Source of the DNA: JAYKJB01 sp035284745 [NCBI: Candidatus Sericytochromatia bacterium]
GTDB taxonomy: Bacteria > Cyanobacteriota > Sericytochromatia > S15B-MN24
Length of the DNA: 59,483 bases
Direction: 5' to 3'
NCBI GenBank assembly: GCA_035284745.1
Contig: JAYKIL010000005.1
Coordinates: forward strand, 1-59,483
Part shown: positions 52,445 to 59,483 of the stretch, piece by piece
Layout: each line of letters opens with the position of its first letter
Numbering within the stretch: position 1 is the stretch's first letter
Position numbers and translations under genes: made by a program
The notes under the pieces: model-generated
Told to the model about the DNA's origin: nothing
What the model saw: only the letters and a program-made list of their open reading frames with translations
The model's database searches: none

Positions 52445-53014
52445 ATGTCAGGCCGGGCCGCGGCGCGCGCGACGGCGGTGGAGTGTACTTTACTTTTTTT
52501 CGCCTTCGCTGTGGCCGCTTATGCCCTTCGTGCGTGGGTGTTTGAAGTTCGCTTTATCCCCTCAGTGTCTATGCGTCCCGCCCTTGAAGTCGGCGATCGT
52601 CTGTTGGTAGAAAAAATGACCCCCGTGTGGCGTACGCCGCTCCGTGGAACCGTGGTGGTCTTTTTTCCGCCCGGGTCGGGTTCGACCCAGCGCGCTGCTT
52701 TGGTAAAGCGTGTGATTGCCTTGCCCGGCGAGCGGATTACCGTGCGGGGGGGGCAGGTATGGATTGGTGGGAAGCGTTTGCCCGAGGCCTATTTATCTCC
52801 TCTGAGGGCAACGCAGATTCGCCGCAACACGGTTGAGCCAGACATCGAGTGTGTCGTTCCGGGTGGCAGCATTTACGTCATGGGCGACAATCGCCCTGAT
52901 AGTACCGACAGTCGACATTTTGGGCCTGTGGCGATGCGGGATGTCATTGGTCGTGCCGTCTTGGGCTTCTGGCCCTTGGAACGCTGGCGCTGGTTACTGC
53001 CGCGCCGCCGGTAA
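52445..53014 (+). CDS. lepB: Signal peptidase I
   Basis: 189 residues from ATG 52445; TTG 52442 is equally in frame. One membrane helix (13-33), then the catalytic Ser42 in PSVSM and Lys88 in LVKRVIALPGE. The conserved MGDNRPDSTDSRHFG segment is near residue 145. It cleaves Sec signal peptides at the outer face of the inner membrane, serving many exported proteins of this window. Short single-anchor form. Confidence 0.93.
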   Translation: MSGRAAARATAVECTLLFFAFAVAAYALRAWVFEVRFIPSVSMRPALEVGDRLLVEKMTPVWRTPLRGTVVVFFPPGSGSTQRAALVKRVIALPGERITVRGGQVWIGGKRLPEAYLSPLRATQIRRNTVEPDIECVVPGGSIYVMGDNRPDSTDSRHFGPVAMRDVIGRAVLGFWPLERWRWLLPRRR

Positions 53015-53096
53015 AGGTGTGCCTGGATGCCCGTCGCCTGTTAAGATGAATGCGGGCCGAACGTTTTTTGGCCGATTTTTCACCAAGGAGCCGTGA

Positions 53097-54038
53097 TTGT
53101 CCAAGACCTTAGGTCGAGTCATTCTTATTGGAGGCGAGCCACAACGGACGCCGCTGGATGCGACATTGATGTCACGTGTGGCGTTTTGGGCGGGGGGAGC
53201 GGATGCCGCGTGGGTGATCATCACGACAGGGTCCGCGCCGCGGGTGCGGGGCGCGAGTGCCTATCGCCGCCTTTTGTTGGATTTAGGGGCCCGTGAGGTG
53301 CGCGTGTTGCAGTTGCGTTCGCGCGAGGTGGCGGAGGACAGCCGCGCGTTGAATGGCGTCAGGCAAGCGACAGGGGTTCTTTTGCTCGCTCAGGATCCGG
53401 AACAACTGGTTTCCCTGTTGGTGGACACCCCTTTGCAGGCTGAATTGGTGCGGGCATTTACCAGGGGGGCCTGTATCGTCGGACCCCACGCGGGTGCGGC
53501 CGCCTTGACCGCCCGTATTGTGGGGCCCGGCCATTGGGCTCCTCCACCCCAGACTGAAACGGACGCCAGTGCGATGGCCGATGTTCATCCGCGCGCAGGC
53601 CTCGTGAGCCTCAACGCCGGCTTGGGTTTGCTGCCAGGCTTGGTGCTTGACCACCACTACTGTGAAAAGCAGCGCTGGGGACGCTTGGTATCATTGGTGG
53701 CCTTATCACCCGATCTGCTCGGCGTGGGCGTGGATGCGGGGACGGCGCTGGTCGTTGCTCCGGGGCGCGCTGTTGAGGTGGTGGGGCAGGGGGCCGTCAC
53801 CATCTTCGATGGAGGCCGCTTGAGTCACTCTACCGCTTCCCATGCCTCATCGGGTCAGCTGTTGGGCTTGTGTCATGTTCAGTTGAACACATTACCGACC
53901 GGGTTTTCATTCCGCTGGAGGCGCAATGGAGAGGGTGCCATGGCGGATGGCTCAAGGGCGTCTGCGACGTTGCTTCAATTGATGCGCGCCATCAGTTCGA
54001 CGGAGGCCCGTTCTCCCATTTCACCAAAGTATCGATAA
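53097..54038 (+). CDS. Cyanophycinase-like (S51 family) protein lacking the catalytic Ser
   Basis: 313 residues from TTG 53097, six bases after AAGGAG. The overall layout follows cyanophycinase: IGGEPQRTPL, then GPHAGAAAL at 129-137 where active enzymes have G-x-S-A-G-A, a DHHY-x4-RWGRL segment (185-) in place of DQHF-x2-R-x-R-x-RL, and GVDAGTALVV. The nucleophile Ser is replaced by His131, so peptidase activity on cyanophycin is doubtful. No signal peptide. It overlaps the convergent PBP4 gene by 47 bases. No cyanophycin synthetase is in the window. Confidence 0.75.
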   Translation: MSKTLGRVILIGGEPQRTPLDATLMSRVAFWAGGADAAWVIITTGSAPRVRGASAYRRLLLDLGAREVRVLQLRSREVAEDSRALNGVRQATGVLLLAQDPEQLVSLLVDTPLQAELVRAFTRGACIVGPHAGAAALTARIVGPGHWAPPPQTETDASAMADVHPRAGLVSLNAGLGLLPGLVLDHHYCEKQRWGRLVSLVALSPDLLGVGVDAGTALVVAPGRAVEVVGQGAVTIFDGGRLSHSTASHASSGQLLGLCHVQLNTLPTGFSFRWRRNGEGAMADGSRASATLLQLMRAISSTEARSPISPKYR

Positions 54039-55482
54039 TGGCGTCCTGCAATTCCCGCATTTTGGCCGCAGGGCCAACAAATCCGTTGCTGAGAATTGTG
54101 ACGATATAGTTTTCTCCGCTCAGCGTCTCCAAGTAGCCCGCCAATCCCGAAACCCCACTCATGGTGCCCGTTTTCGCCCTGAGGCGGCCGCGTGCGGGAC
54201 TGTTGTTCAGTCGCTGGGACAATGTGCCGCTCATTCCAGCGGTGGGCAAGCCGATGAGGAAGACGGGATAGGCCTGCCGCTGTGTGGGCAGATGATTGAG
54301 AAGTTGCGTGATGTGCGCGGGGCTGACGGCGTTGTAACGCGAAAGCCCTGACCCATCCGTGGCGCGATAGGATCCGGTGGACCAGCCTACTTTTTCCAAG
54401 TACTTCTGGAGTTCCCCGAGCCCCTTCTCCCAAGTGCCGGGAAGGCCGCGCTCCTTGGCGCCTATCTGCAGTAAGAGCGTCTCTGCAAGGAGGTTATCGC
54501 TGTCCCGCAGCATCTGAATGATTATGTCGGCCACGCGAGGGGATTCAACCTGTGCCAAAGCACGAGCCCCGCTCGGAGTGGGCGCAAGCCTGGTCTGCCC
54601 ACGCCATTTGATGCCTTGTTTCAGGATGGCGTCTTTGAATTCACTGAGTGTCAAGCGAACAGGGTCGTGGACTGCCAATTCGTTACTCTCTCCGCGTGCT
54701 CCGGCCGGTAATCCCCCGCGCACGCTGAGTACCTCGAACCAGGCTTGCGTATTGATGGCGCGTTCCAGGCCCACTCCCAGGCTGCCCATATCACCGGCAG
54801 GAAGCGTCATTGCACGGTTTTTCAACTGAATGTAGCTGCTTCGCGGTTTCCAATCGATGCGCACGCTTTCTCCGGCTTTTGTGTTCGGCGTGATGGTCAA
54901 CTCCACCGCATTGCGGTGAAACGAGAGCGCACTGACGGGTGCGGCGTAGCCGTTTTCAAGATCATCCCAAGACCAGCCGGTTGCCCCCCGGCCTTCGGGT
55001 GAGAAATAGGAGCTATCCGCCAGCAAATCGCCGTTTATTTCCTTGATTCCTAATTTCACGAGTTGTGCCGCCAGGCTTTTCAATTGCTCCTTCTCAAGGG
55101 TCGGATCGCCCTCGCCTCGCAGGTAAATGTCGCCATAAAGCGTATTTTTTTCTAAAGAGCCATTGGAAAAAACCCGTGTTCCAAAGCGTTGATTGGGGCC
55201 CAATATCGCAAGGGCTGCGCCCGCTGTTGCCATTTTGTGCAGTGAGGCTGGGGTAAACAGTTTTTTGGCTTCGCGTTCATACAGCGGCTGAAGATTCCCC
55301 AGGCGGGTAATGCTGACGCCGATATGCGCCTCAGGAGGAGCAAGGCGTTGAATGACCGCATCCAGGCGCGAGTTCAATTCGCGCTGGGCTGGCTTGATGT
55401 TGCTGGCGGTCTCGGCAAGGGCAATACCAGAATTTACCAGAGCGCCCGTCAATAAGAAGGCAAAGAGCTTATCACGCAACAT
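53992..55482 (-). CDS. dacB: D-alanyl-D-alanine carboxypeptidase/endopeptidase (PBP4 type, S13)
   Basis: 496 residues from ATG 55482; the longer frame to 55593 has no signal. Signal peptide 1-23 (GIALAE). Motifs are S80-LHK83, the SDN triad in RDSDNLLAE, and KTG in RAKTGTMSG. It trims or cleaves peptidoglycan cross-links in the periplasm. Convergent with the cyanophycinase-like gene (47-base overlap) and divergent from the glycosidase-like gene at 55581. Confidence 0.92.
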   Translation of the reverse strand: MLRDKLFAFLLTGALVNSGIALAETASNIKPAQRELNSRLDAVIQRLAPPEAHIGVSITRLGNLQPLYEREAKKLFTPASLHKMATAGAALAILGPNQRFGTRVFSNGSLEKNTLYGDIYLRGEGDPTLEKEQLKSLAAQLVKLGIKEINGDLLADSSYFSPEGRGATGWSWDDLENGYAAPVSALSFHRNAVELTITPNTKAGESVRIDWKPRSSYIQLKNRAMTLPAGDMGSLGVGLERAINTQAWFEVLSVRGGLPAGARGESNELAVHDPVRLTLSEFKDAILKQGIKWRGQTRLAPTPSGARALAQVESPRVADIIIQMLRDSDNLLAETLLLQIGAKERGLPGTWEKGLGELQKYLEKVGWSTGSYRATDGSGLSRYNAVSPAHITQLLNHLPTQRQAYPVFLIGLPTAGMSGTLSQRLNNSPARGRLRAKTGTMSGVSGLAGYLETLSGENYIVTILSNGFVGPAAKMRELQDAIIDTLVKWENGPPSN

Positions 55483-55580
55483 GTTCGCGATTCTAGCACG
55501 CCTGTGGAAACCCGGCGAGTCACTCGCAGAGCCCTTACTTGGCGCGTAGGGTGCGTCATCAAAATGGGTAAGTCCAGCCC

Positions 55581-56825
55581 ATGTCGACTCCAACGGTATG
55601 GTCTGTCAATTTAAATCCCTTACGGATGTCTCCGGTGTTGTGTTTGCACAGCTTGCGCGAAGGGGAGCGTGACGCGCTTCGTTTATTGAAAATGCTTGGG
55701 GTGCAGGGAGTGCGCGTCGACCTACACTGGCATTGGCTCTTTCCACACCCGGGTCGGCCCGATGCACGCGCCTGGGCATGGTATCGCGATTGGTTGACCC
55801 GTTTGGCGGAGGCCGGTATCGCGACCTACGCTCTGTTGTATCACCCGCCTGCTTGGGCTTGGCGCACGTGGCAGCAACAGCCGGGTGCCTTCCTGGGCGC
55901 TTGGGATGCTTTTTGTATCAGGGTGGCTGAACAATTGGGGGATTGCCTGGCTGTCGCGCAAGTATGGAATGAGCCCAACAACTACCTGGCCGCTTTAAAG
56001 GGCGATGCGGTGCTATTTCACACGCGAAAGGCCGGTCGCTGGCATCTGCCTGTCGGCGTGCCGTGGCAGTTGCTGGGGCAAATGTGTCAGCAGGCTCGCG
56101 CCGCGCTTCCACCGCACGTCGCGATCGCCATTAACCCCCTGGCCAACTTATTTCCCCTGGCCCCTCGGTGCGTGGAATGGCTTGATTGGCTGCCATTTAC
56201 CGAACGCCTTTTACGCGAGGCGGGGGCTGCGGTCGATATGGTCGCTTTGGATCACTATCCTGACACCTGGCATCCGGGGACCGGTCCTCTGGAGTGGTCG
56301 TGCATGGATGGCGCCGCTGCCCGGGTTGAAAACCCTGACAGCGCGTTTTTTGGAAAGACCGTCAATTTGGGTGAGATAGGGTATGCCAGTGCGCCTCACA
56401 ACCCACGTTTTGGCCCGTGGCGCGTATTTTCTGGCCCTCGCAGTGAACATACCATGGCCGCCTGGTATGCGGCGGCGCTGCCTTTCGTGGCTGAGCGCTT
56501 ACGCCAGCCTGCGTTGGCCGGCAATCGCGCACATTGGGTGAACGTTTACGAGCTTTTTGATGCCCCGCGCCCCGTGGGCGGTGGGGGTTTGTTGGCGCTC
56601 GAAGACCATTTTGGCCTGGTGCGATTGGATGGCACGCTTAAGCCTGCTTTCCAGGTATTGCAGGCGGTGACAAGGGGCGAGGCGGTCCCTGCTCCATCGC
56701 TCGAGCGACGACGGGCGCCGCGCTACTGGCGGGTGGGTACCTGGCTTCGACGACTTGAAGCGGCCCAATCGGGCGGCAAGGAGCCTGTATGCCCTCTGGA
56801 CGCGTGGGTTCTTGGCTTGGGTTAG
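55581..56825 (+). CDS. TIM-barrel glycoside hydrolase-like protein
   Basis: 414 residues, no signal peptide evident. An acid/base motif of clan A, WNEPN (129-133), and a later GEIGYAS with Glu265 as candidate nucleophile are spaced as in GH39/GH5-like barrels. Other barrel text: GVQGVRVDLHWHWLF and VDMVALDHYPDTWHPG. The family cannot be fixed by eye. The cytoplasmic or non-classical location and substrate are unknown. Confidence 0.7.
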   Translation: MSTPTVWSVNLNPLRMSPVLCLHSLREGERDALRLLKMLGVQGVRVDLHWHWLFPHPGRPDARAWAWYRDWLTRLAEAGIATYALLYHPPAWAWRTWQQQPGAFLGAWDAFCIRVAEQLGDCLAVAQVWNEPNNYLAALKGDAVLFHTRKAGRWHLPVGVPWQLLGQMCQQARAALPPHVAIAINPLANLFPLAPRCVEWLDWLPFTERLLREAGAAVDMVALDHYPDTWHPGTGPLEWSCMDGAAARVENPDSAFFGKTVNLGEIGYASAPHNPRFGPWRVFSGPRSEHTMAAWYAAALPFVAERLRQPALAGNRAHWVNVYELFDAPRPVGGGGLLALEDHFGLVRLDGTLKPAFQVLQAVTRGEAVPAPSLERRRAPRYWRVGTWLRRLEAAQSGGKEPVCPLDAWVLGLG

Positions 56826-56990
56826 CAACCAGAAGCCCCGTCTTACCGCGCCGTCCCCCCGGGTTATCAGGCGGCAGCATCGCGTTTTTTTGGCAAAGAC
56901 TTTACTTAAGATTAATCCTGTCTTGGTCTGTCAGAGGGCCTGTACGGGCGACAACTCTTACGTTCTTGTTCGACTGCCAAGGGGGCGTGT

Positions 56991-57842
56991 ATGGATATTC
57001 ATCGAATCGCTGCCAATTTTTTGTATCCGCCCTCTCCCCCTGCGCCTGCGGCACCCTTCGTGGCTACGATGCCGACCTATGCCGCGGATCGCATGATGGC
57101 GCCCTATGTTCCCGGTGCGCCCTATCAGTCGAGCATTAACCCCGCTGCAGCCGCACAAATACAGGCTATGCAGGCGGAATTGATGGTGCTTGAGGCCCAG
57201 CTGGCGTCTTTATTGGCGCTGGTGTCGCCTGTTGCCGTGGGGAGACCTCCGCTTCCTCCCCCGCCTCCCGTGCCCGGCGTTCCTGCCTTGCCGCCGTTTC
57301 CACCTCCGTTGCCTCCCCCGCCTCCCGTGACGATGACAGCGAAATCGGGTGTACGGGCGACGGCTGCTTCCCCAGCAGCCCTGCCCTTCCCTGGTTTGGT
57401 TGCCGGAACGCGAATGATGTTGGCGCCCGGGACCTCTGTCAAGGGTTTTGCCATCACCGGGACCGCGGCGGTGCGAAGCGCGAGCTCCAGCACGTTGGAC
57501 TTGGTTGCCAAGGGAGCCGCCTTTTTTGGCCTCTTCAGACGAACATATAACTTGCGCGTTGAAATGCTCAAGAATGGAAAAGTCGATGTCAGCTTGAATG
57601 AAATTGATCGCAACGGGAATCCCAAAGACAAAGTGTTCAATGGGAAACTTGAGGTGATCAGTCAGCGGCCGGGTGAACTGACTTTGCGTGCCCCGGATGG
57701 TAAGCCTGGCTCTATCCGACAGGATGCCGACGGGAGTTTGCTGGTTCAGCACCCCGAGGGAACGGTCAGGCTTTTGTTCCGCGGCGTTGCTCCCTTGGTG
57801 GCGGGGCTGGATGACATTGCCAACGATCGTCCACTGGCCTAG
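56991..57842 (+). CDS. Pro-rich protein with helix-polyproline N-terminus
   Basis: 283 residues from ATG 56991, with AAGGGGG about five bases upstream, so the lack of a signal peptide is real. Layout: a short leader, a helix (QIQAMQAELMVLEAQLASLL, about 55-75), a long polyproline segment (80-120), then an unassigned C-terminal domain with beta text (YNLRVEMLKNGKVDVSLNEI, LTLRAPDGKPGSI). The helix and polyproline parts match the organisation of the VanY protein at 5248 (QMQVLRAELQQLQETL). Function unknown. Confidence 0.7.
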   Translation: MDIHRIAANFLYPPSPPAPAAPFVATMPTYAADRMMAPYVPGAPYQSSINPAAAAQIQAMQAELMVLEAQLASLLALVSPVAVGRPPLPPPPPVPGVPALPPFPPPLPPPPPVTMTAKSGVRATAASPAALPFPGLVAGTRMMLAPGTSVKGFAITGTAAVRSASSSTLDLVAKGAAFFGLFRRTYNLRVEMLKNGKVDVSLNEIDRNGNPKDKVFNGKLEVISQRPGELTLRAPDGKPGSIRQDADGSLLVQHPEGTVRLLFRGVAPLVAGLDDIANDRPLA

Positions 57843-57916
57843 TGGCCACGGGGCTCCGCTGGCGTCGCGCTGTGTTTCCCCCGTTGCCCATGCGCACCCT
57901 TCCTGTCCCTTTGTCT

Positions 57917-57934
57917 AGATAATGTAGATTATCT
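57917..57934. promoter_or_regulatory. AT-rich palindrome in a convergent intergenic region
   Basis: AGATAAT (57917-57923), GTAG, ATTATCT (57928-57934) is a perfect 7-bp inverted repeat, reminiscent of Fur/Zur-family boxes but with a longer centre. It lies 75 bases after the stop of the Pro-rich protein, with only a loose T-rich patch downstream, so it could also be a weak terminator. Confidence 0.35.
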
Positions 57935-58087
57935 GGGAATGTTGTTTTTGGGCTGGGTTCTGTTTTTATCAGTGTTTGCGGGTTTTTTGCCGTCTGGGGC
58001 GCCAGATAACATGGGTCTTGGGGGTTGTTGCAGGCGTTGTATTAAAGATAAAACGGGAGGGGCATCGGGTGTGTCGAGTGATTTCCC

Positions 58088-58110
58088 GGGGATGGTGGAC
58101 CCCTTTTTTT
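58088..58110 (+). terminator. Candidate terminator, plus strand
   Basis: GGGG (58088-58091) and CCCC (58100-58103) enclose an 8-base loop and are followed by seven Ts (58104-58110). The stem is short. It lies 245 bases after the Pro-rich protein gene and just before the end of the convergent gene at 58136. Confidence 0.4.
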
Positions 58111-58135
58111 GCAGGGTCACCTCGGGGGCGACTCT

Positions 58136-58759
58136 TTAGGCTCTCGGCTCTGCACGGCGGGATTCACGGGCCTTGATGTTGCAGCTGCTTGACTGGGGGG
58201 GGCCTTCTCGGCGGGGGAAAGTTTCAGTGATGGCTTCGAGTTGCCAACCCCGGCCATCAATATGCACCCAGTGGTGAAACGACGGCCACGCAGGGTGGCG
58301 TTCAGTACGAATGCATCGGCCCTCCGCATTAATAAAATCCTGAGCGATCCGCGCTGATAGGCGGGCGATGACGCGGTCGGGGCCGGGGTCCCCTTCCTGA
58401 ACATGGACGAACGCGGGCGGGTGTTCGAACGTCACCGCCACTTCGCGCCGCATAGCGCCTGTAGGCCAGCGACTTAATTGGGTCTCCACCATCTCTTCCC
58501 GCACCCAGTTTTTTACGACCTCTAACGCCTCCGGGGTTGGCGCGGACCAGAACTCTTCTGCGACCCGTTGCATCTGCGCCCGCAGTTCGTCACTGTCCCA
58601 AATTCCCGGTTGGTGAACGGATAGCAACGCGATGATGCGCTCGGTCTCTACGTTTCGTGTGGATAATTTGATGTTATCCCTTCTCTCTGTGTATCTCCCG
58701 TAAAGATATGCGCCTAGCCAGGCAGAAACGGCACTGGTGACGATCAGCAACAGTTCCAC
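58136..58759 (-). CDS. Membrane-anchored Tim44-like protein
   Basis: 207 residues from GTG 58759, with GGAG about 11 bases upstream. One N-terminal membrane helix (1-22), a basic linker, then a domain of about 140 residues (EEFWSAPTPEALEVVKNWV, RVIARLSARIAQDFINAEG, HHWVHIDGRGWQLEAI) resembling the Tim44/MRPL45 alpha+beta fold. The Pro/Arg-rich tail is disordered. It follows the adenosine deaminase gene by 41 bases. Role unknown. Confidence 0.55.
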   Translation of the reverse strand: MELLLIVTSAVSAWLGAYLYGRYTERRDNIKLSTRNVETERIIALLSVHQPGIWDSDELRAQMQRVAEEFWSAPTPEALEVVKNWVREEMVETQLSRWPTGAMRREVAVTFEHPPAFVHVQEGDPGPDRVIARLSARIAQDFINAEGRCIRTERHPAWPSFHHWVHIDGRGWQLEAITETFPRREGPPQSSSCNIKARESRRAEPRA

Positions 58760-58800
58760 GTGACATCCATCTCCTGCGTATGAGGTGGCCCTTTTTCTGG

Positions 58801-59483
58801 TCAGCGGCCAGCCGGTGGTTCTAACGTGTAGCGACTGACATCCAACACCGGCAGGACTCGACTCATAAGTTCTTGTCGCTCTTGGTATGGTAAAAATGCG
58901 CTTTTGAAGCCGTTCAGAACAATCCACTTCAGTGTGGTCTCGTCAAACCCCAAATGCTGGTGACACCGCCACAGTTCTTCGGTGCTGGTCGTACGTGAGA
59001 AGAGTCGGTTGTCCGTATTGACTGTGACGCGGACTTGGTTCTCTGCGTAGAAGCGAATCGGGTGTGCGTCAAAACTTTCGACAACACGGGTTTGCACGTT
59101 ACTGGTGGGACAGATCTCAAGAGGTATCCGGTGGTCGACCACATATTGCATCAGGTCTTCATCTTCACGCAGCGTGACTCCGTGACCGACGCGATGGGCA
59201 CCACAATCGCTGATCGCTTGGTGAATACTCGCAGGACCCCAGGCTTCTCCCGCGTGACAGGTGATGTTTAGATTTTTGTCCCGAGCGTGGGCGAAAGCGT
59301 GCACGTGGAGTTTCGCGGGGTTACCCGCTTCACCGCCAGCGAGGTCGAATCCCACAACGCCTTTGTTTTTGTACGCAACGGCCAACTCGGCCAAGCGGAA
59401 ACTTTCGGACTCAAATCTGTCACGCAGGCCACAGATGATGACCCGTGCTTTGGTCCCTGTGTCTTTCTCTGCATCGTGCAACC
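58801..59483 (-). CDS. add: Adenosine deaminase, N-terminus beyond the window
   Basis: The last 226 or so residues of a protein usually about 330-350 long; the frame is open to the right edge. Motifs in order are VGFDLAGGE, CHAGE (catalytic Glu and zinc His), HRVGHGVTL, LEICPTSNVQT and VTVNTDN (zinc Asp). It deaminates adenosine to inosine in the cytoplasm. The N-terminal zinc HxH is not in the window. Confidence 0.9.
   Translation of the reverse strand, partial: LHDAEKDTGTKARVIICGLRDRFESESFRLAELAVAYKNKGVVGFDLAGGEAGNPAKLHVHAFAHARDKNLNITCHAGEAWGPASIHQAISDCGAHRVGHGVTLREDEDLMQYVVDHRIPLEICPTSNVQTRVVESFDAHPIRFYAENQVRVTVNTDNRLFSRTTSTEELWRCHQHLGFDETTLKWIVLNGFKSAFLPYQERQELMSRVLPVLDVSRYTLEPPAGR

Noticed and set aside
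57939-58139. A 66-residue hydrophobic frame after the palindrome
   Set aside because: GGGA is only directly adjacent to the ATG, no homology is recognised, and the second half is low complexity. Not enough support for a gene.
1-59483. CRISPR arrays, tRNA/rRNA genes, insertion sequences or prophage
   Set aside because: None were found on reading; direct repeats seen are intragenic coding repeats and there are no transposase or phage genes. Small tRNAs could be missed without a dedicated search.

Overview
The window reads as chromosome of a diderm (two-membrane) bacterium with dense coding and G+C in the high fifties by eye. It has an RND efflux pair, many Sec/lipobox lipoproteins, an AMIN-domain envelope protein, type IV pilus motor genes, a TonB C-terminal domain, PBP4 and a VanY-type peptidase. 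The AMIN domain, a SigF-like group 3 sigma factor next to pilus genes and a cyanophycinase-fold protein together hint at a non-photosynthetic relative of Cyanobacteria (Sericytochromatia/Vampirovibrionia type). That placement is inference only. TGA is used as an ordinary stop codon throughout, with one striking exception described below. No rRNA, tRNA, CRISPR array or insertion sequence was recognised, and no gene-free stretch exceeds 300 bases.

Layout. 1-5.1 kb: two minus-strand exported proteins (carboxypeptidase-regulatory-like lipoprotein, then a large beta-propeller/DNRLRE-like protein). 5.2-6.2 kb: peptidoglycan-binding VanY peptidase. 6.2-12.4 kb: a metal-uptake locus with a ZIP transporter facing two paralogous lipoproteins (one with a His-rich tail), a ZnuC/ZnuB-type ABC pair without a ZnuA, an AMIN-domain protein and a rhodanese lipoprotein. 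The rhodanese catalytic position is an in-frame TGA followed by a SECIS-like hairpin, so it is a selenoprotein candidate. 12.4-19.4 kb (minus strand): roadblock/LC7 protein, pilB, pilT, pilC, SigF-like sigma factor, TPR protein. 19.5-24.2 kb (minus strand): rpsF-ssb-rpsR, an intrinsic terminator directly abutting pheS, then pheST.

24.4-27.7 kb: small lipoprotein, then tldD-pmbA. 27.7-32.9 kb (minus strand): biotin carboxylase/BCCP fusion, D12-class DNA adenine methylase with an apparent non-canonical start, two lipoproteins. 33-37 kb: Ser/Thr/Pro-repeat lipoprotein, and an ftcD-fchA-hutH histidine-degradation set without hutU/hutI. 37-42.5 kb: NHL-repeat lipoprotein and a pair of M16 peptidases. 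42.6-43.7 kb: two tandem stand-alone MshEN-like proteins. 43.8-50.9 kb: class A beta-lactamase-fold protein, RND pump and adaptor behind a promoter overlapped by an inverted repeat, a TonB_C protein and a small exported protein. 51-57.8 kb: ankyrin protein, signal peptidase I, cyanophycinase-like protein lacking the catalytic Ser, PBP4, a TIM-barrel glycosidase-like protein and a Pro-rich protein. 58.1 kb to the end: a Tim44-like membrane protein and a truncated adenosine deaminase running off the right edge.

The most interesting items are the putative selenocysteine rhodanese, the ZnuA-less zinc locus with a novel lipoprotein family and a perfect 8-bp inverted repeat, the polarity-regulator/sigma-factor-containing pilus operon, the terminator-start junction at pheS, and three signal-less Pro-rich proteins that include cell-wall-type domains.
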